Assembly: GCA_965370805.1 (NCBI GenBank)
Contig: CBDUVZ010000119.1
Span: forward strand, 1 to 9,219
Direction of reading: 5' to 3'
DNA length: 9,219 bases
Origin: CBDUVZ01 sp965370805
GTDB taxonomy: Bacteria > Hydrothermota > Tepidihabitantia > Tepidihabitantales > Tepidihabitantaceae
Every line of letters begins with the position of its first letter. Positions within the stretch are counted from its first letter, which is position 1. This document shows, piece by piece, positions 1 through 8,200 of this stretch. Below the pieces are notes generated by a model. The model saw only the letters and a program-made list of their open reading frames with translations. It made no database searches and had not been told where the DNA came from. The translations under genes and the position numbers were made by a program.

Positions 1-96
1 TCGCCAATGACGTCGCCAAGTTCGTCGCCAGCTATGTCGCCAATGACGTCGCCAACTACGTCGCCAAGTTCGTCGCCGGTAACGTCCCGACTGACG
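1..96. repeat. 12-bp tandem array, consensus TCGCCAnnnnCG
   Basis: Seven consecutive 12-bp units start at 1, 13, 25, 37, 49, 61 and 73, each opening TCGCC with a variable middle of about four bases. An eighth, degenerate unit occupies 85-96. The unit at 1 (TCGCCAATGACG) recurs exactly at 37, and the unit at 13 (TCGCCAAGTTCG) recurs exactly at 61. The array probably begins left of the window. Because 12 is a multiple of three, reading through it in one plus-strand frame gives tetrapeptides of the form xxSP (MTSP, SSSP, AMSP). That may be a by-product of the repeat or the tail of a repetitive coding region that I cannot see. No ribosome binding site or recognisable protein family supports a gene here. 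Confidence 0.85.
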
Positions 97-474
97 CCCC
101 CCGACTTCGCCCGGAATATCGTCCGAAACCGCGCCCATGCAGCCGCCGACAGGTCCGAGAAAAGGAACCGGCCAGACCCGAAGCGCGAACGTCCTTCACC
201 GGGATTAGAGACAACCAGACCCCGGAACGTAACATGCCTGCCAAGCCACCAATAACCAACAACTTACTCCTGTGCTGCTATTCTGATGACCGTCCCCTGT
301 AGCCTGGGGGGGGCTGTGGCCCTCCTCATGGCAACCGACGCGGCAATCCTCCCGGATGATGCCCTGGCTGCCGCTACGGCACACCCGACGGCTATCGCTG
401 CGGTAATCACAACGGCTGCCGCAGAGGGAAACGGGGCGGCCTTTCCCGCGACGCTCGTTACGGTACATCCTGCG
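97..474. other. GC-rich spacer with no supported gene
   Basis: This part of the leader region holds open frames on both strands, but none has a convincing start, ribosome binding site or family resemblance. Their translations are dominated by Ala, Arg, Ser and Pro, as expected of chance frames in GC-rich DNA. A less GC-rich patch lies around 235-285. I see no tRNA, no CRISPR and no obvious rho-independent terminator. Translated on either strand, 330-474 keeps an alanine-rich, loosely periodic look that continues into the clearer repeat at 475-564. Confidence 0.5.
306..313. repeat. G8 homopolymer run
   Basis: Eight consecutive G residues lie about 320 bases upstream of the first operon gene. 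Runs of this length can slip during replication. Here the run lies outside any gene I can support and outside the proposed promoter, so a regulatory role is not evident. Confidence 0.6.
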
Positions 475-564
475 GTCCTCGTATCGGCCGGCGCACAGGC
501 TACCGCTGAGGTCCTCCTCGCGGCCGGCGCAATGGTCTTCGTTCCGGCCGCGGCAACGGCAGCC
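475..564. repeat. degenerate periodic repeat (36- and 24-bp spacing)
   Basis: The block GTCCTC/GTCTTC followed by CGGCCG-rich sequence occurs three times, with starts at 475, 511 and 535. The spacings are 36 and then 24 bases, both multiples of 12. The 11-mer CGGCCGGCGCA is exact at 485-495 and 521-531, and a variant (CGGCCGCGGCA) sits at 545-555. The periodicity makes the region read as alanine/valine-rich repeats in plus-strand frames and as Arg/Gly-rich ones on the minus strand, so open frames here are best explained by the repeat. The multiple-of-12 spacing matches the array at 1-96 and those on the far side of the operon. Confidence 0.6.
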
Positions 565-596
565 ACAGCCGGTGTCGAACCGCCGCCCGACCCGGC

Positions 597-624
597 TTGA
601 CTTGCACTCCCCGGCCAATATGCT
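597..624 (+). promoter_or_regulatory. candidate sigma70-like promoter for the operon, possibly leaderless
   Basis: TTGACT at 597-602 matches five of six bases of the -35 consensus. TATGCT at 619-624 matches four of six of the -10 consensus, and the spacer is 16 bases. A start point six to eight bases past the -10 box falls at about 631-633, on or next to the mod ATG at 633. No Shine-Dalgarno sequence precedes that ATG, which fits a leaderless transcript. The sigma factors and consensus of this organism are unknown, so this is a motif match only. Confidence 0.4.
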
Positions 625-632
625 GGCAGACG

Positions 633-3461
633 ATGAGAGTACCCCGGAAGAAGAAACCGACTCAGCGCCCAGCCAAGAAAGCCAAGCCCAAGAGCGTCCG
701 GACATACCGGCACCCCAAGGCGAAGCTGGTGCTCCGGCCCGACATCGGAGTCCAAGCGCAGTTCAAGAAGCGGAAACCTGCGAAGGACTACAGGTTCGAC
801 TCTTCGCTCTCACCCGAGCTGAACTGGGACGGACAGAATCCGGCTCGCGAGTACGGCCAGTGGCTGCTAGCCATGATTGAGAAGGCCGCGGCTCTGCCTC
901 CGCCGCATCAGTTCAAGAACCCGGAGGAGTTCAAGGACGCTTCAGGGCGCATCCACGCGACCACAATCGGTCTGCATGACGCCATCGACCAACTCAAGCG
1001 GCTGGAGAAGCCATTCCTCAATTGGGCGGGCAAGGCCGAACGGCTGTCGTTCAAGGTGCCAACACTGCCGCTCTTCGTCCACGAGCGCCTGTCCACCAAG
1101 GCCATCCTCGAGACGCTCAAGGGTCACAAGCGCGACAGGCAGATGGACTTTGACTTGTTCGGCGACCCGCAGCACCCGATTCACGACCAGGTTCTGCGTG
1201 CCTACGAGCATCAGAACGGCTGGGTCAACCGTATGATTCTGGGCGACTCGCTTGTGGTAATGAACTCGCTCTTGGAGTACGAAGGCCTGGGCGGCCAGGT
1301 CCAGATGATATACATGGACCCGCCCTATGGCATCAACTATGGCTCCAACTTCCAGCCCTTTGTGCGCAAGCGTGACGTCACCCACGGTGCGGACGAGGAC
1401 ATGACACGTGAGCCCGAAATGGTGAAGGCGTACCGTGACACCTGGGACCTCGGCATTCACTCCTACCTCACGTATCTCCGCGACCGGCTATTCCTGTGCC
1501 GCGACCTGCTCCATCCCTCCGGCAGCATATTCGTCCAGATCAGCGATGAGAACCTCCACCACGTGCGCGAACTGATGGATGAGGTATTCGGCAAGGACAA
1601 CTTCACATCCCTGATTCCGTTCCGCAAGAAGACCATGCCGCTCGGAGCCAAGCACTTGGAGCAGATGGATGATTTCCTCCTATGGTATGCCCGCGATGCG
1701 TCGCGGCTCAGGTCAACCCCATTGTACGCGAACCTCGACATCCAGGGAGATTTCCACTGGAAGTGGTACGAGCTGCCTGATGGTAGCCGACACAAGATGA
1801 CCCTTGAGGAGCGCCGCAATCGCGCAGAGATCCCTCCGGATGCTCGTGTGTTCCGGCTCGTCTCCATGTGGCCACCAACTTTCAGCGAGAACTGCGTGTT
1901 CGACGTCGAGTTCCGGGATCGCAAGTGGCCCCCGCCTCGTGGCCAGTGTTATCCGTCCGGGCCAGACCGCATGCAACAGCTGGCTGAAGCGAACCGACTT
2001 GAGCCGGAAGGCGACTACCTGAGGTACGTCCTGTACTATGATGACTGCAAGTTCACGAAGCTCACGGCACCATGGAATGACACGACGGGTGCTAGGGGTC
2101 AGAACTACGTCGTGGAAACCAGCATGGAAGTTGTGAAACGGTGTATCCTCATGACTACAACGGCTGGCGATTTGGTGCTTGACCCAACGTGTGGCGGTGG
2201 CACGACGGCGCATGTGGCTGAGGCTTGGGGGCGGAGGTGGATTGCAATAGACGCCAGCCGTGTGCCCATGGCCTTGGCACGACAGCGCCTGTTGACCGCG
2301 ACCTATGGTTGCTATGAACTGAAGAACCCTTCGATGGGACCAGCCGGTGGTTTTGAGTACAAACTCAAGCAGAACAAGAGAGGCGAGGAAGTCGGCGGCA
2401 TCGCTCCGCGCGTGACATTGAGCTCAATCGCAAACAACGAACCGCCCAGTAGTATCGTACTCGTTGACCGGCCGGAGAAGGAGAGGGGGGTAACGCGGGT
2501 TTCTGGACCGTTCGTTGTTGAGGCGACGATTCCGACGCCCGTGGACTGGGATGCTGACGGCAAGGAGGATTCGGGCGTCGAGGAGCTGGCTGAGGAATAC
2601 GGTTCGTTTGTGGACCGGATGCTAGGAATACTGCGACAGTCGCCTGTACTCCAGGTCGGCGGGAGCAGAACCGTGAACCTCCACAACATCCGTCGCCCTG
2701 CGCGTGCCCTCGCGCTCTCGGCTGAGGCTGTGGTTGACGCCACAGCGGAGGGCCAGGAGCCCTGCCTGCAAGACATCTGTGACGAAGCCGAGGAGAAGGC
2801 GGGTAAGCGACTGCCCTTCACCCGCAAGCCGGTCGCGATACTGTTCGGCCCGGAGAACGGCTCCGTGAGTGAGAAACTGGTCTATGAGGCCGCACGAGAA
2901 GCGCACGGCAAGAGCTACACGCACCTGTACGTCATCGGCATGTCAATCAACGCTGAGGCCCGGGAGATGGTTGAGCAGTGCCTCGACGTATGCGGGATAC
3001 CGGCCACTTGGGTAGCTGTGACGCCGGACGTGACAATGGGCGACCTGCTGAAGAACATGCGGTCGAGCCAGATATTCAGTGTGTGCGGATTGCCCGATGT
3101 GCAGCTCAAGAAGCTCAAGGACGGTCGCCACCAAGTCAGGTTGTTAGGGTTGGACACGTTTGACCCGGTGACGATGAAGCCGCTGCACATGGACGGCAAC
3201 GACGTACCAGCGTGGTTCCTGGACACCGACTACAACGGGATGTGCTTCCACGTAAGCCAGGCGTTCTTCCCGCGCACGAATGCCTGGGACTCGCTGAAGC
3301 GTGCGCTCAAGGGCGAATACGATGACTCCGTCTGGCAGCACCTGGCCGGCGACACAAGCGAACCGTTTGAGGCCGGCGAGCACAAGACCATTGCGGTGAA
3401 GGTGATAGACGACCGTGGCAACGAGCTGCCGAAGATGCTGAAGCTGGAGGAGGCTTTGTGA
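633..3461 (+). CDS. mod: type III-like DNA adenine methyltransferase (Mod subunit)
   Basis: A 942-residue modification subunit predicted to transfer a methyl group from S-adenosylmethionine, most likely to adenine N6, protecting host DNA and supplying sequence recognition to Res. Seen in the sequence: a basic N-terminal tail (RVPRKKK...), GDS at residues 204-206, catalytic DPPY at 229-232 (motif IV), then the SAM-binding motif DPTCGGGTT at 517-525 with an acidic residue at D540. The order IV before I is the beta class, as in type III Mod proteins. Residues 233-516 between the motifs probably hold the target-recognition region. The C-terminal 400 residues form a long extension containing a Rossmann-like stretch (LFGPENGS near 730), probably for contacts with Res; at 942 residues it is well above the roughly 650 of classical Mod proteins. 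The ATG at 633 is chosen because the family-like sequence follows soon after and a promoter-like pair precedes it. A TTG at 597, twelve codons earlier, is in frame but lies in the -35 box. The stop overlaps the next gene by four bases. I am sure of the methyltransferase, less of the exact subtype. Confidence 0.93.
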   Translation: MRVPRKKKPTQRPAKKAKPKSVRTYRHPKAKLVLRPDIGVQAQFKKRKPAKDYRFDSSLSPELNWDGQNPAREYGQWLLAMIEKAAALPPPHQFKNPEEFKDASGRIHATTIGLHDAIDQLKRLEKPFLNWAGKAERLSFKVPTLPLFVHERLSTKAILETLKGHKRDRQMDFDLFGDPQHPIHDQVLRAYEHQNGWVNRMILGDSLVVMNSLLEYEGLGGQVQMIYMDPPYGINYGSNFQPFVRKRDVTHGADEDMTREPEMVKAYRDTWDLGIHSYLTYLRDRLFLCRDLLHPSGSIFVQISDENLHHVRELMDEVFGKDNFTSLIPFRKKTMPLGAKHLEQMDDFLLWYARDASRLRSTPLYANLDIQGDFHWKWYELPDGSRHKMTLEERRNRAEIPPDARVFRLVSMWPPTFSENCVFDVEFRDRKWPPPRGQCYPSGPDRMQQLAEANRLEPEGDYLRYVLYYDDCKFTKLTAPWNDTTGARGQNYVVETSMEVVKRCILMTTTAGDLVLDPTCGGGTTAHVAEAWGRRWIAIDASRVPMALARQRLLTATYGCYELKNPSMGPAGGFEYKLKQNKRGEEVGGIAPRVTLSSIANNEPPSSIVLVDRPEKERGVTRVSGPFVVEATIPTPVDWDADGKEDSGVEELAEEYGSFVDRMLGILRQSPVLQVGGSRTVNLHNIRRPARALALSAEAVVDATAEGQEPCLQDICDEAEEKAGKRLPFTRKPVAILFGPENGSVSEKLVYEAAREAHGKSYTHLYVIGMSINAEAREMVEQCLDVCGIPATWVAVTPDVTMGDLLKNMRSSQIFSVCGLPDVQLKKLKDGRHQVRLLGLDTFDPVTMKPLHMDGNDVPAWFLDTDYNGMCFHVSQAFFPRTNAWDSLKRALKGEYDDSVWQHLAGDTSEPFEAGEHKTIAVKVIDDRGNELPKMLKLEEAL
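3446..3453 (+). promoter_or_regulatory. ribosome binding site for the ATPase gene
   Basis: GGAGGAGG lies inside the last codons of mod. Its first GGAGG (3446-3450) is seven bases from the GTG at 3458. The ATG at 3467 lies 13 bases beyond the end of the purine run. This favours the GTG, whose GTGA overlap with the mod stop also suggests translational coupling. Confidence 0.6.
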
Positions 3462-4636
3462 GTGCTATGAGATTCGAACGTCTCGAATTGAAGAACTGGA
3501 AGAACTTCCCGACAGTCGACGTGAAGCTGGCAAGCCGGGTATTCGTCGTTGGGCCGAACGCCATTGGAAAATCCAACTTCCTCGAAGCGTTTAGGTTTCT
3601 GAGGGACCTGGTTCTGGACGGCGGAGGTTTGGCCAAGGCTGTGGAATTGCATGGAGGAATGAAGGGCGTCCGCTCGCTTTTCGCTCGCGCACATCCAGCC
3701 GTGACAATTGCCGCCACCGTACTTAGCCCCGATGGCAATAAGTGGCGCTACGAGCTGTCTTTCACGCACGACACTTGCAATGGGCAGGTGCCAGTCGTCA
3801 CCAGGGAAGGCGTCACCCTCACGCGGGCTGACGGCAGCGAGTCTGTTCTTCTCGAACCACGTCCAAACGCAGCGGACAGAGAGGACCCCAAACTTCTCAC
3901 TCAGACAGCCATTCAGCAGGTGCAGGCGAACAGAGCATTCCGCGAACTCGCGGAGTTTTTCCGGGGAGTGTCCTACTTGCATCTGGTCCCTCAGTTACTG
4001 CGCGAGGGCCAAGGTGCGCCAAGCGATAAGCTGACTGTCGACCAGTATGGCAGAGAGCTCCTTGACACCATCAGGAATACCCCAAAGCGAAGCAGGGAGG
4101 CTAGACTTAACCGCATCGGCGGTATCCTCAATGTGCTTGCCCCACAGTTCGAGCAACTGGAACTCCAAGCTGATGAGCACGGCAGGCCTCATCTTGTGGC
4201 GAAGTTCAAGCATTGGCGACCGCACGGCGCGTTTCAGAACGAAACGCAGTTCTCCGACGGCACGCTACGACTCATTGGCTTAATGTGGGCACTTCAGGAG
4301 AAAGCAGGACCACTGCTTCTGGAGGAGCCCGAGATGTCACTACATGCGGCAATAGTCCGCAAGATGGCCCCGTTCATTCACCGTGCGCGGAAGGCTGGCA
4401 ACGGACGACAGGTTCTTCTTTCCACGCACAGCCACGACCTGTTGATGGATGAGGGAATTGCGCCGGAAGAGATACTGCTTGTGCAACCTGGTGCAGAAGG
4501 TTCGGTTGTAGTGGAGGGCGTAGAACGCGCAGACATCACGAATTTGATGCAGGCCGGCATTCCCGCCAGCGAAGCAGTCCTGCCGCATACGCTTGACCAG
4601 AAGCAAATAGGTCTCTTTGAGACCCTGCCGGTGTAA
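3458..4636 (+). CDS. OLD/RecF-like AAA family ATPase (AAA_15/AAA_21 type)
   Basis: A 392-residue ABC/SMC-type ATPase without a fused nuclease. Seen: the N-terminal start typical of the family (MRFERLELKNWKNF from residue 4), Walker A GPNAIGKS at 32-39, an ABC-signature-like SDGTLR at 266-271, Walker B LLLEEPEMSLH with acidic E289/E290, and the switch histidine in THSHD at 323-327. Such proteins dimerise around ATP and act as sensors or motors for a partner nuclease. OLD nucleases carry a C-terminal TOPRIM domain; this protein ends soon after the ATPase core and the next gene supplies a TOPRIM-like protein, so the two look like a split OLD pair. PARIS AriA is a comparable ATPase from a known defence system. 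Start: GTG at 3458 overlaps the mod stop (GTGA) and has a good ribosome binding site. ATG at 3467 (389 residues) gives the more canonical N-terminus and remains possible. The specific function is inferred. Confidence 0.88.
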   Translation: MSAMRFERLELKNWKNFPTVDVKLASRVFVVGPNAIGKSNFLEAFRFLRDLVLDGGGLAKAVELHGGMKGVRSLFARAHPAVTIAATVLSPDGNKWRYELSFTHDTCNGQVPVVTREGVTLTRADGSESVLLEPRPNAADREDPKLLTQTAIQQVQANRAFRELAEFFRGVSYLHLVPQLLREGQGAPSDKLTVDQYGRELLDTIRNTPKRSREARLNRIGGILNVLAPQFEQLELQADEHGRPHLVAKFKHWRPHGAFQNETQFSDGTLRLIGLMWALQEKAGPLLLEEPEMSLHAAIVRKMAPFIHRARKAGNGRQVLLSTHSHDLLMDEGIAPEEILLVQPGAEGSVVVEGVERADITNLMQAGIPASEAVLPHTLDQKQIGLFETLPV

Positions 4637-5238
4637 TGGCCGAATTCTGTCTCGCGGTAACGGAGGGATTGCTGGAGGAACCCGTGGTGCGTAGGATGCT
4701 TTCAGACCTGGACGTGCCCGCGCCTGGCCTTCGCGTCATAGTGAAGGGTGGTCGCGCCGAGTTCTGGGAGGATGTGCGTCGCTATAACAGAGCGGCGGTA
4801 CATCTCGGGCCGATTCTCGGCCTCGCCGACCTCGAGAGCTTCCCATGCCCCAGCGGGTTGATAGCGCGGCATCTCCCCCAAGGCAGGCACGAACACTTCA
4901 TCCTAAGAGTGGCAGAGCGCATGCTGGAAAGCTGGCTGCTTGCAGACGGCGAGGCAATGGCAGAGTTTCTGCGAATACCGGCAAGAGCTCTGCCTCGTGA
5001 CCCTGAGCAGGAAAGCCACCCGAAGCAGGCGCTGGTTAACCTCGCACGCCGCTCGCACATAGCGCGCATACGCGACGACCTCGTGCCCGAGAGAGGCAGC
5101 AAAGGTGTTGTCGGGCGGGGGTATGTGCCTCTCATGACGGAATTCGTGGAGTACCACTGGCGACCGCAAGTGGCTGCGAACAGGAGCGAGAGCCTGCGGC
5201 GGGCAATCGCGGCTATAAAGAAGGCCACAGGGCAATGA
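4636..5238 (+). CDS. TOPRIM-like protein resembling DUF4276, partner of the upstream ATPase
   Basis: A 200-residue protein of the kind usually encoded next to an OLD-like ATPase. Seen: an opening strand followed by VTEGLLEEPVVRRML (E10, E14/E15), where TOPRIM proteins carry their first acidic residue; LADLESFPCP with D65 and E67, matching the second acidic cluster (DxD/DxE); and RVAERMLESWLLADGEAMAEFL around 91-112, which closely resembles the conserved helix of the DUF4276 family. The C-terminal third is basic and helical. TOPRIM folds in OLD, topoisomerases and PARIS AriB coordinate metal for nucleic-acid cleavage. Whether this one cuts DNA, RNA or tRNA cannot be read from sequence. The start ATG shares one base with the ATPase stop (TAATG) and has no Shine-Dalgarno of its own, so it depends on translational coupling and its dosage is likely tied to the ATPase. 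The family match is by eye. Confidence 0.75.
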   Translation: MAEFCLAVTEGLLEEPVVRRMLSDLDVPAPGLRVIVKGGRAEFWEDVRRYNRAAVHLGPILGLADLESFPCPSGLIARHLPQGRHEHFILRVAERMLESWLLADGEAMAEFLRIPARALPRDPEQESHPKQALVNLARRSHIARIRDDLVPERGSKGVVGRGYVPLMTEFVEYHWRPQVAANRSESLRRAIAAIKKATGQ

Positions 5239-8200
5239 GCAGTAACTTCGAAGTCCCCGGTCCGGTTGTCCTCAATGCACCCTACGAGGAGCCTTCTAGG
5301 TACTGGGACATCAGGCCCGGTGAAGCGCCGGCGGAGCCGACGCCCGGCCGCAGGCGAGCGTTCTACTACTACCGACCGCCGACCAGTCGCGACCGTGAGC
5401 AGTTCGGTGGCGATGCCGGAATCGCTATAGAACTCAAGCTGGTGAACCTCATCCGAGAGCGGGTGAAGGCGTGGCGACAGCTTGCTCTGAAGGGCGATGG
5501 CGGGGTAACCCGAACCACCTATGAGCTGCTGAACTACTGGCGGCGGGAAGGTCGCAAAGAGCGGCTCTTCTTTGCCCAGCTTGAGGCGGCCGAGACGGTC
5601 ATCTTCCTGACTGAAGCCAGGGCCGACTTCCTGCAGGGCATCGACATCCCACCTGACGAGCCAAGTGAGGCACGCAAGGCCGAGGGCTTCGCGGGCTTCA
5701 GACGACAGGCCTGCAAGATGGCAACCGGCTCCGGAAAGACAACCGTGATGGGGATGCTGGCCGCGTGGAGCATTCTCAACAAGGTCCATGACCGGGGCAA
5801 CCGGGCGTATTCCGATGTGGTGCTGGTCGTCTGCCCGAACGTCACCATAAGAACCCGCCTCGCCGAACTCGACCCGCTTACGGGAGAAGCCAGTCTGTAC
5901 CGAAAGCGGGACTTGGTGCACAGCGACCTGATGAATGACCTGCGGCAAGGCCGCGTGCTCGTGACCAACTGGCACGTGTTCGAGCCCAAGACGACTCAGG
6001 TGGGAGGCCAGTCATCCCGCGTGCTGAGGGCGGGAGTAATGGAGGCAAAGCGCGAGCTGGTCCGGATCGGCGACAAGACGACCACGACACGCGGTAAACG
6101 GTATCTCTCCCTGGAGGACTACGAGCGGCAGGTGGCGGCCGGGATGCTCGCGGTCCTGGAGGAAGAACGGGACAGGTCCGGGAGCCTGGTGAAAGCGTAC
6201 GTCGAGAGCGCACGCTACGTGCAGAGCGACCGGGCAATGCTGCACGATGCGCTGGGTCAAGACATCGCGGGCAAACAGAACGTCCTGGTCTTCAACGACG
6301 AAGCCCACCATGCCTATCGCCTGCGCTCCGCAGCGGACGACGAGGGCGTCGAGGATGAGGATGTCGATGAGGTCTTCGCCGACGATGAGCTGGTTGAGTT
6401 CAAGCGGGAAGCTACAGTCTGGATTGATGGGCTGGACAAGGTGCATAAGCTCATCGGGATCAACCGCTGCGTCGACTTCTCGGCCACGCCCTACTACCTG
6501 GTCGGCGACACGAGCCAGAAGAACCGTGTCTTCCCGTGGACCGTCAGTGACTTCGGGTTGACCGATGCAATCGAGTCCGGCCTGGTCAAGATTCCCCAGC
6601 TCGCAGTCCGCGACACCACCGGGGCAGAGATACCGGGTTACTTCAACATCTGGAAGTGGATACTGCCCCAGCTTACCCCCCGGGAGCGCGGCGCATCGCG
6701 GGCTGCTCCCAAGCCCTCCGCAATCCTCAAGTATGCTTTCCCGCCCATCGCGATGCTCGCCGGTCTCTGGGACGAGGGGCGCGACGACTGGCGTCGGGAG
6801 AACGACGACACGCGAGATCCCGTCTTCATCCTCGTCTGCAAGAACACCGCGGTCGCGAGCGTGGTGTATGACTGGATTGCCAAGGACAGCCCCCCGGCCG
6901 GTATCCGTCCGCTTGGCCTGAAGTCGCTGCGCAATGTTGACGGCCGCGAGTACACGATACGCGTCGACTCCAAGGTCACACGCGAAACCGATACCGGTCA
7001 GGCCAGAAGCAAGGAAAACCGCTGGATGAGATTCACGCTCGATACCGTTGGAAAGCTGGACTGGCCCCGCGACCTACAGAGCAGACCGCTGTATCCGGAT
7101 GGCTTCAAGGCACTGGCTGATGACTTGAAGCGGCCACTTCACCCACCAGGCCGAGATGTTAGATGCGTGGTCAGCGTTGGTATGTTGACCGAGGGCTGGG
7201 ACTGCAACACGGTGACGCATGTTGTTGGACTTCGTCCGTTCATGTCGCAGTTGCTCTGCGAGCAGGTGGTGGGACGTGCCCTGCGGCGGACCCGCTATGA
7301 TGTCGGCGAGGACGGCAAGTTGTCTGAACAGGTTGCCCAGGTCTTCGGAGTGCCGTTCGAGGTTGTGCCATTCAAGTCCTCGGGTACGACGCGGACCCAA
7401 CCCGAAAAACGGCACCACGTGCGCGCACTACCTGAGCGAGCTCACCTGGCCATCAGGTTTCCCCGGGTGGAGGGATTCAGAACCGGGGTGCAAGGTCGCA
7501 TAGCGGCCGATTGGCAATCCGCCGCACCGCTTCGGCTGAACCCGTCGCACATCCCCCCAGAAGTCCAGATGAAGGCGGCCCTGCCGGCCAACGGCAGCAG
7601 ACCGTCGCTGATGGGTCCGGGTCGGCTAGGCACCGCGAGCATCGAATCCTATCGCGCTGGCGTCCGTCTCCAGCAGGTCGAGTTCGATATGGCGGGCGAG
7701 ATCACCCGCGAACTGTCTCAAGCCGAGAACGCACTTCCGGCGCAGGTGCTATTCCCCCAGGTGCTCGCAATAGTCCGGAAGTACATCGCCGATTACGTAC
7801 GACCGGTCGACCCGTGGCAAACGGTCGACGTGGGCATGTCACCCTACTATGGATGGGCCACAGAACAACTCAGACAACTCATCCGGCCTGAAACTGAGGC
7901 GGGCGAAGCACCGGAGTTACCGGTCCTTGAGTCCCACCGGGGGCCCGGAACTACGGCCGAGGTCGACTTCTGGACCAGCCGTCCAGTGCGAGAGGTCGTC
8001 AATAGTCACGTGAACTTCGTAGCGGCCGATACGAAGCGCTGGGAAGAATCGGCGGCCTACTATATCGATACCTCGAGCCACATTTCGACATTCGTGAAGA
8101 ACGCGGGGCTGGGATTCGCCATTCCCTATATCCACAATGGCGAAACCCACGACTACGTGCCTGATTTTGTCATCCGGCTGAAGGGCGACAAAGAGGCCTA

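Noticed and set aside
1..96. CRISPR-like array
   Set aside because: Units are 12 bp with no distinct repeat and spacer of CRISPR size, and no cas genes are nearby.
7..255. 82-codon plus-strand frame beginning in the 12-bp array
   Set aside because: The first third is the tandem repeat read in frame and the rest is Arg/Pro-rich without a family. No ribosome binding site is visible for its ATG. A repeat-protein tail from the left cannot be excluded.
205..755. Two minus-strand open frames of about 165 codons in the leader region
   Set aside because: Translations are Arg/Gly/Ser-rich or Ala-rich and follow the DNA periodicity. They run into the promoter and mod start, with no convincing start or family.
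2485..2490. G6 run inside mod as a phase-variation switch
   Set aside because: Six bases is short for a contingency tract, the frame is intact, and no other simple repeat occurs in mod.
3230..3982. 250-codon open frame on the minus strand
   Set aside because: Antisense to the end of mod and the start of the ATPase gene; no motif in its translation.
4782..5975. 397-codon open frame on the minus strand
   Set aside because: It lies antisense across the TOPRIM-like gene and the N-terminus of res, both of which carry recognisable motifs. The frame is a codon-bias shadow in GC-rich coding DNA.
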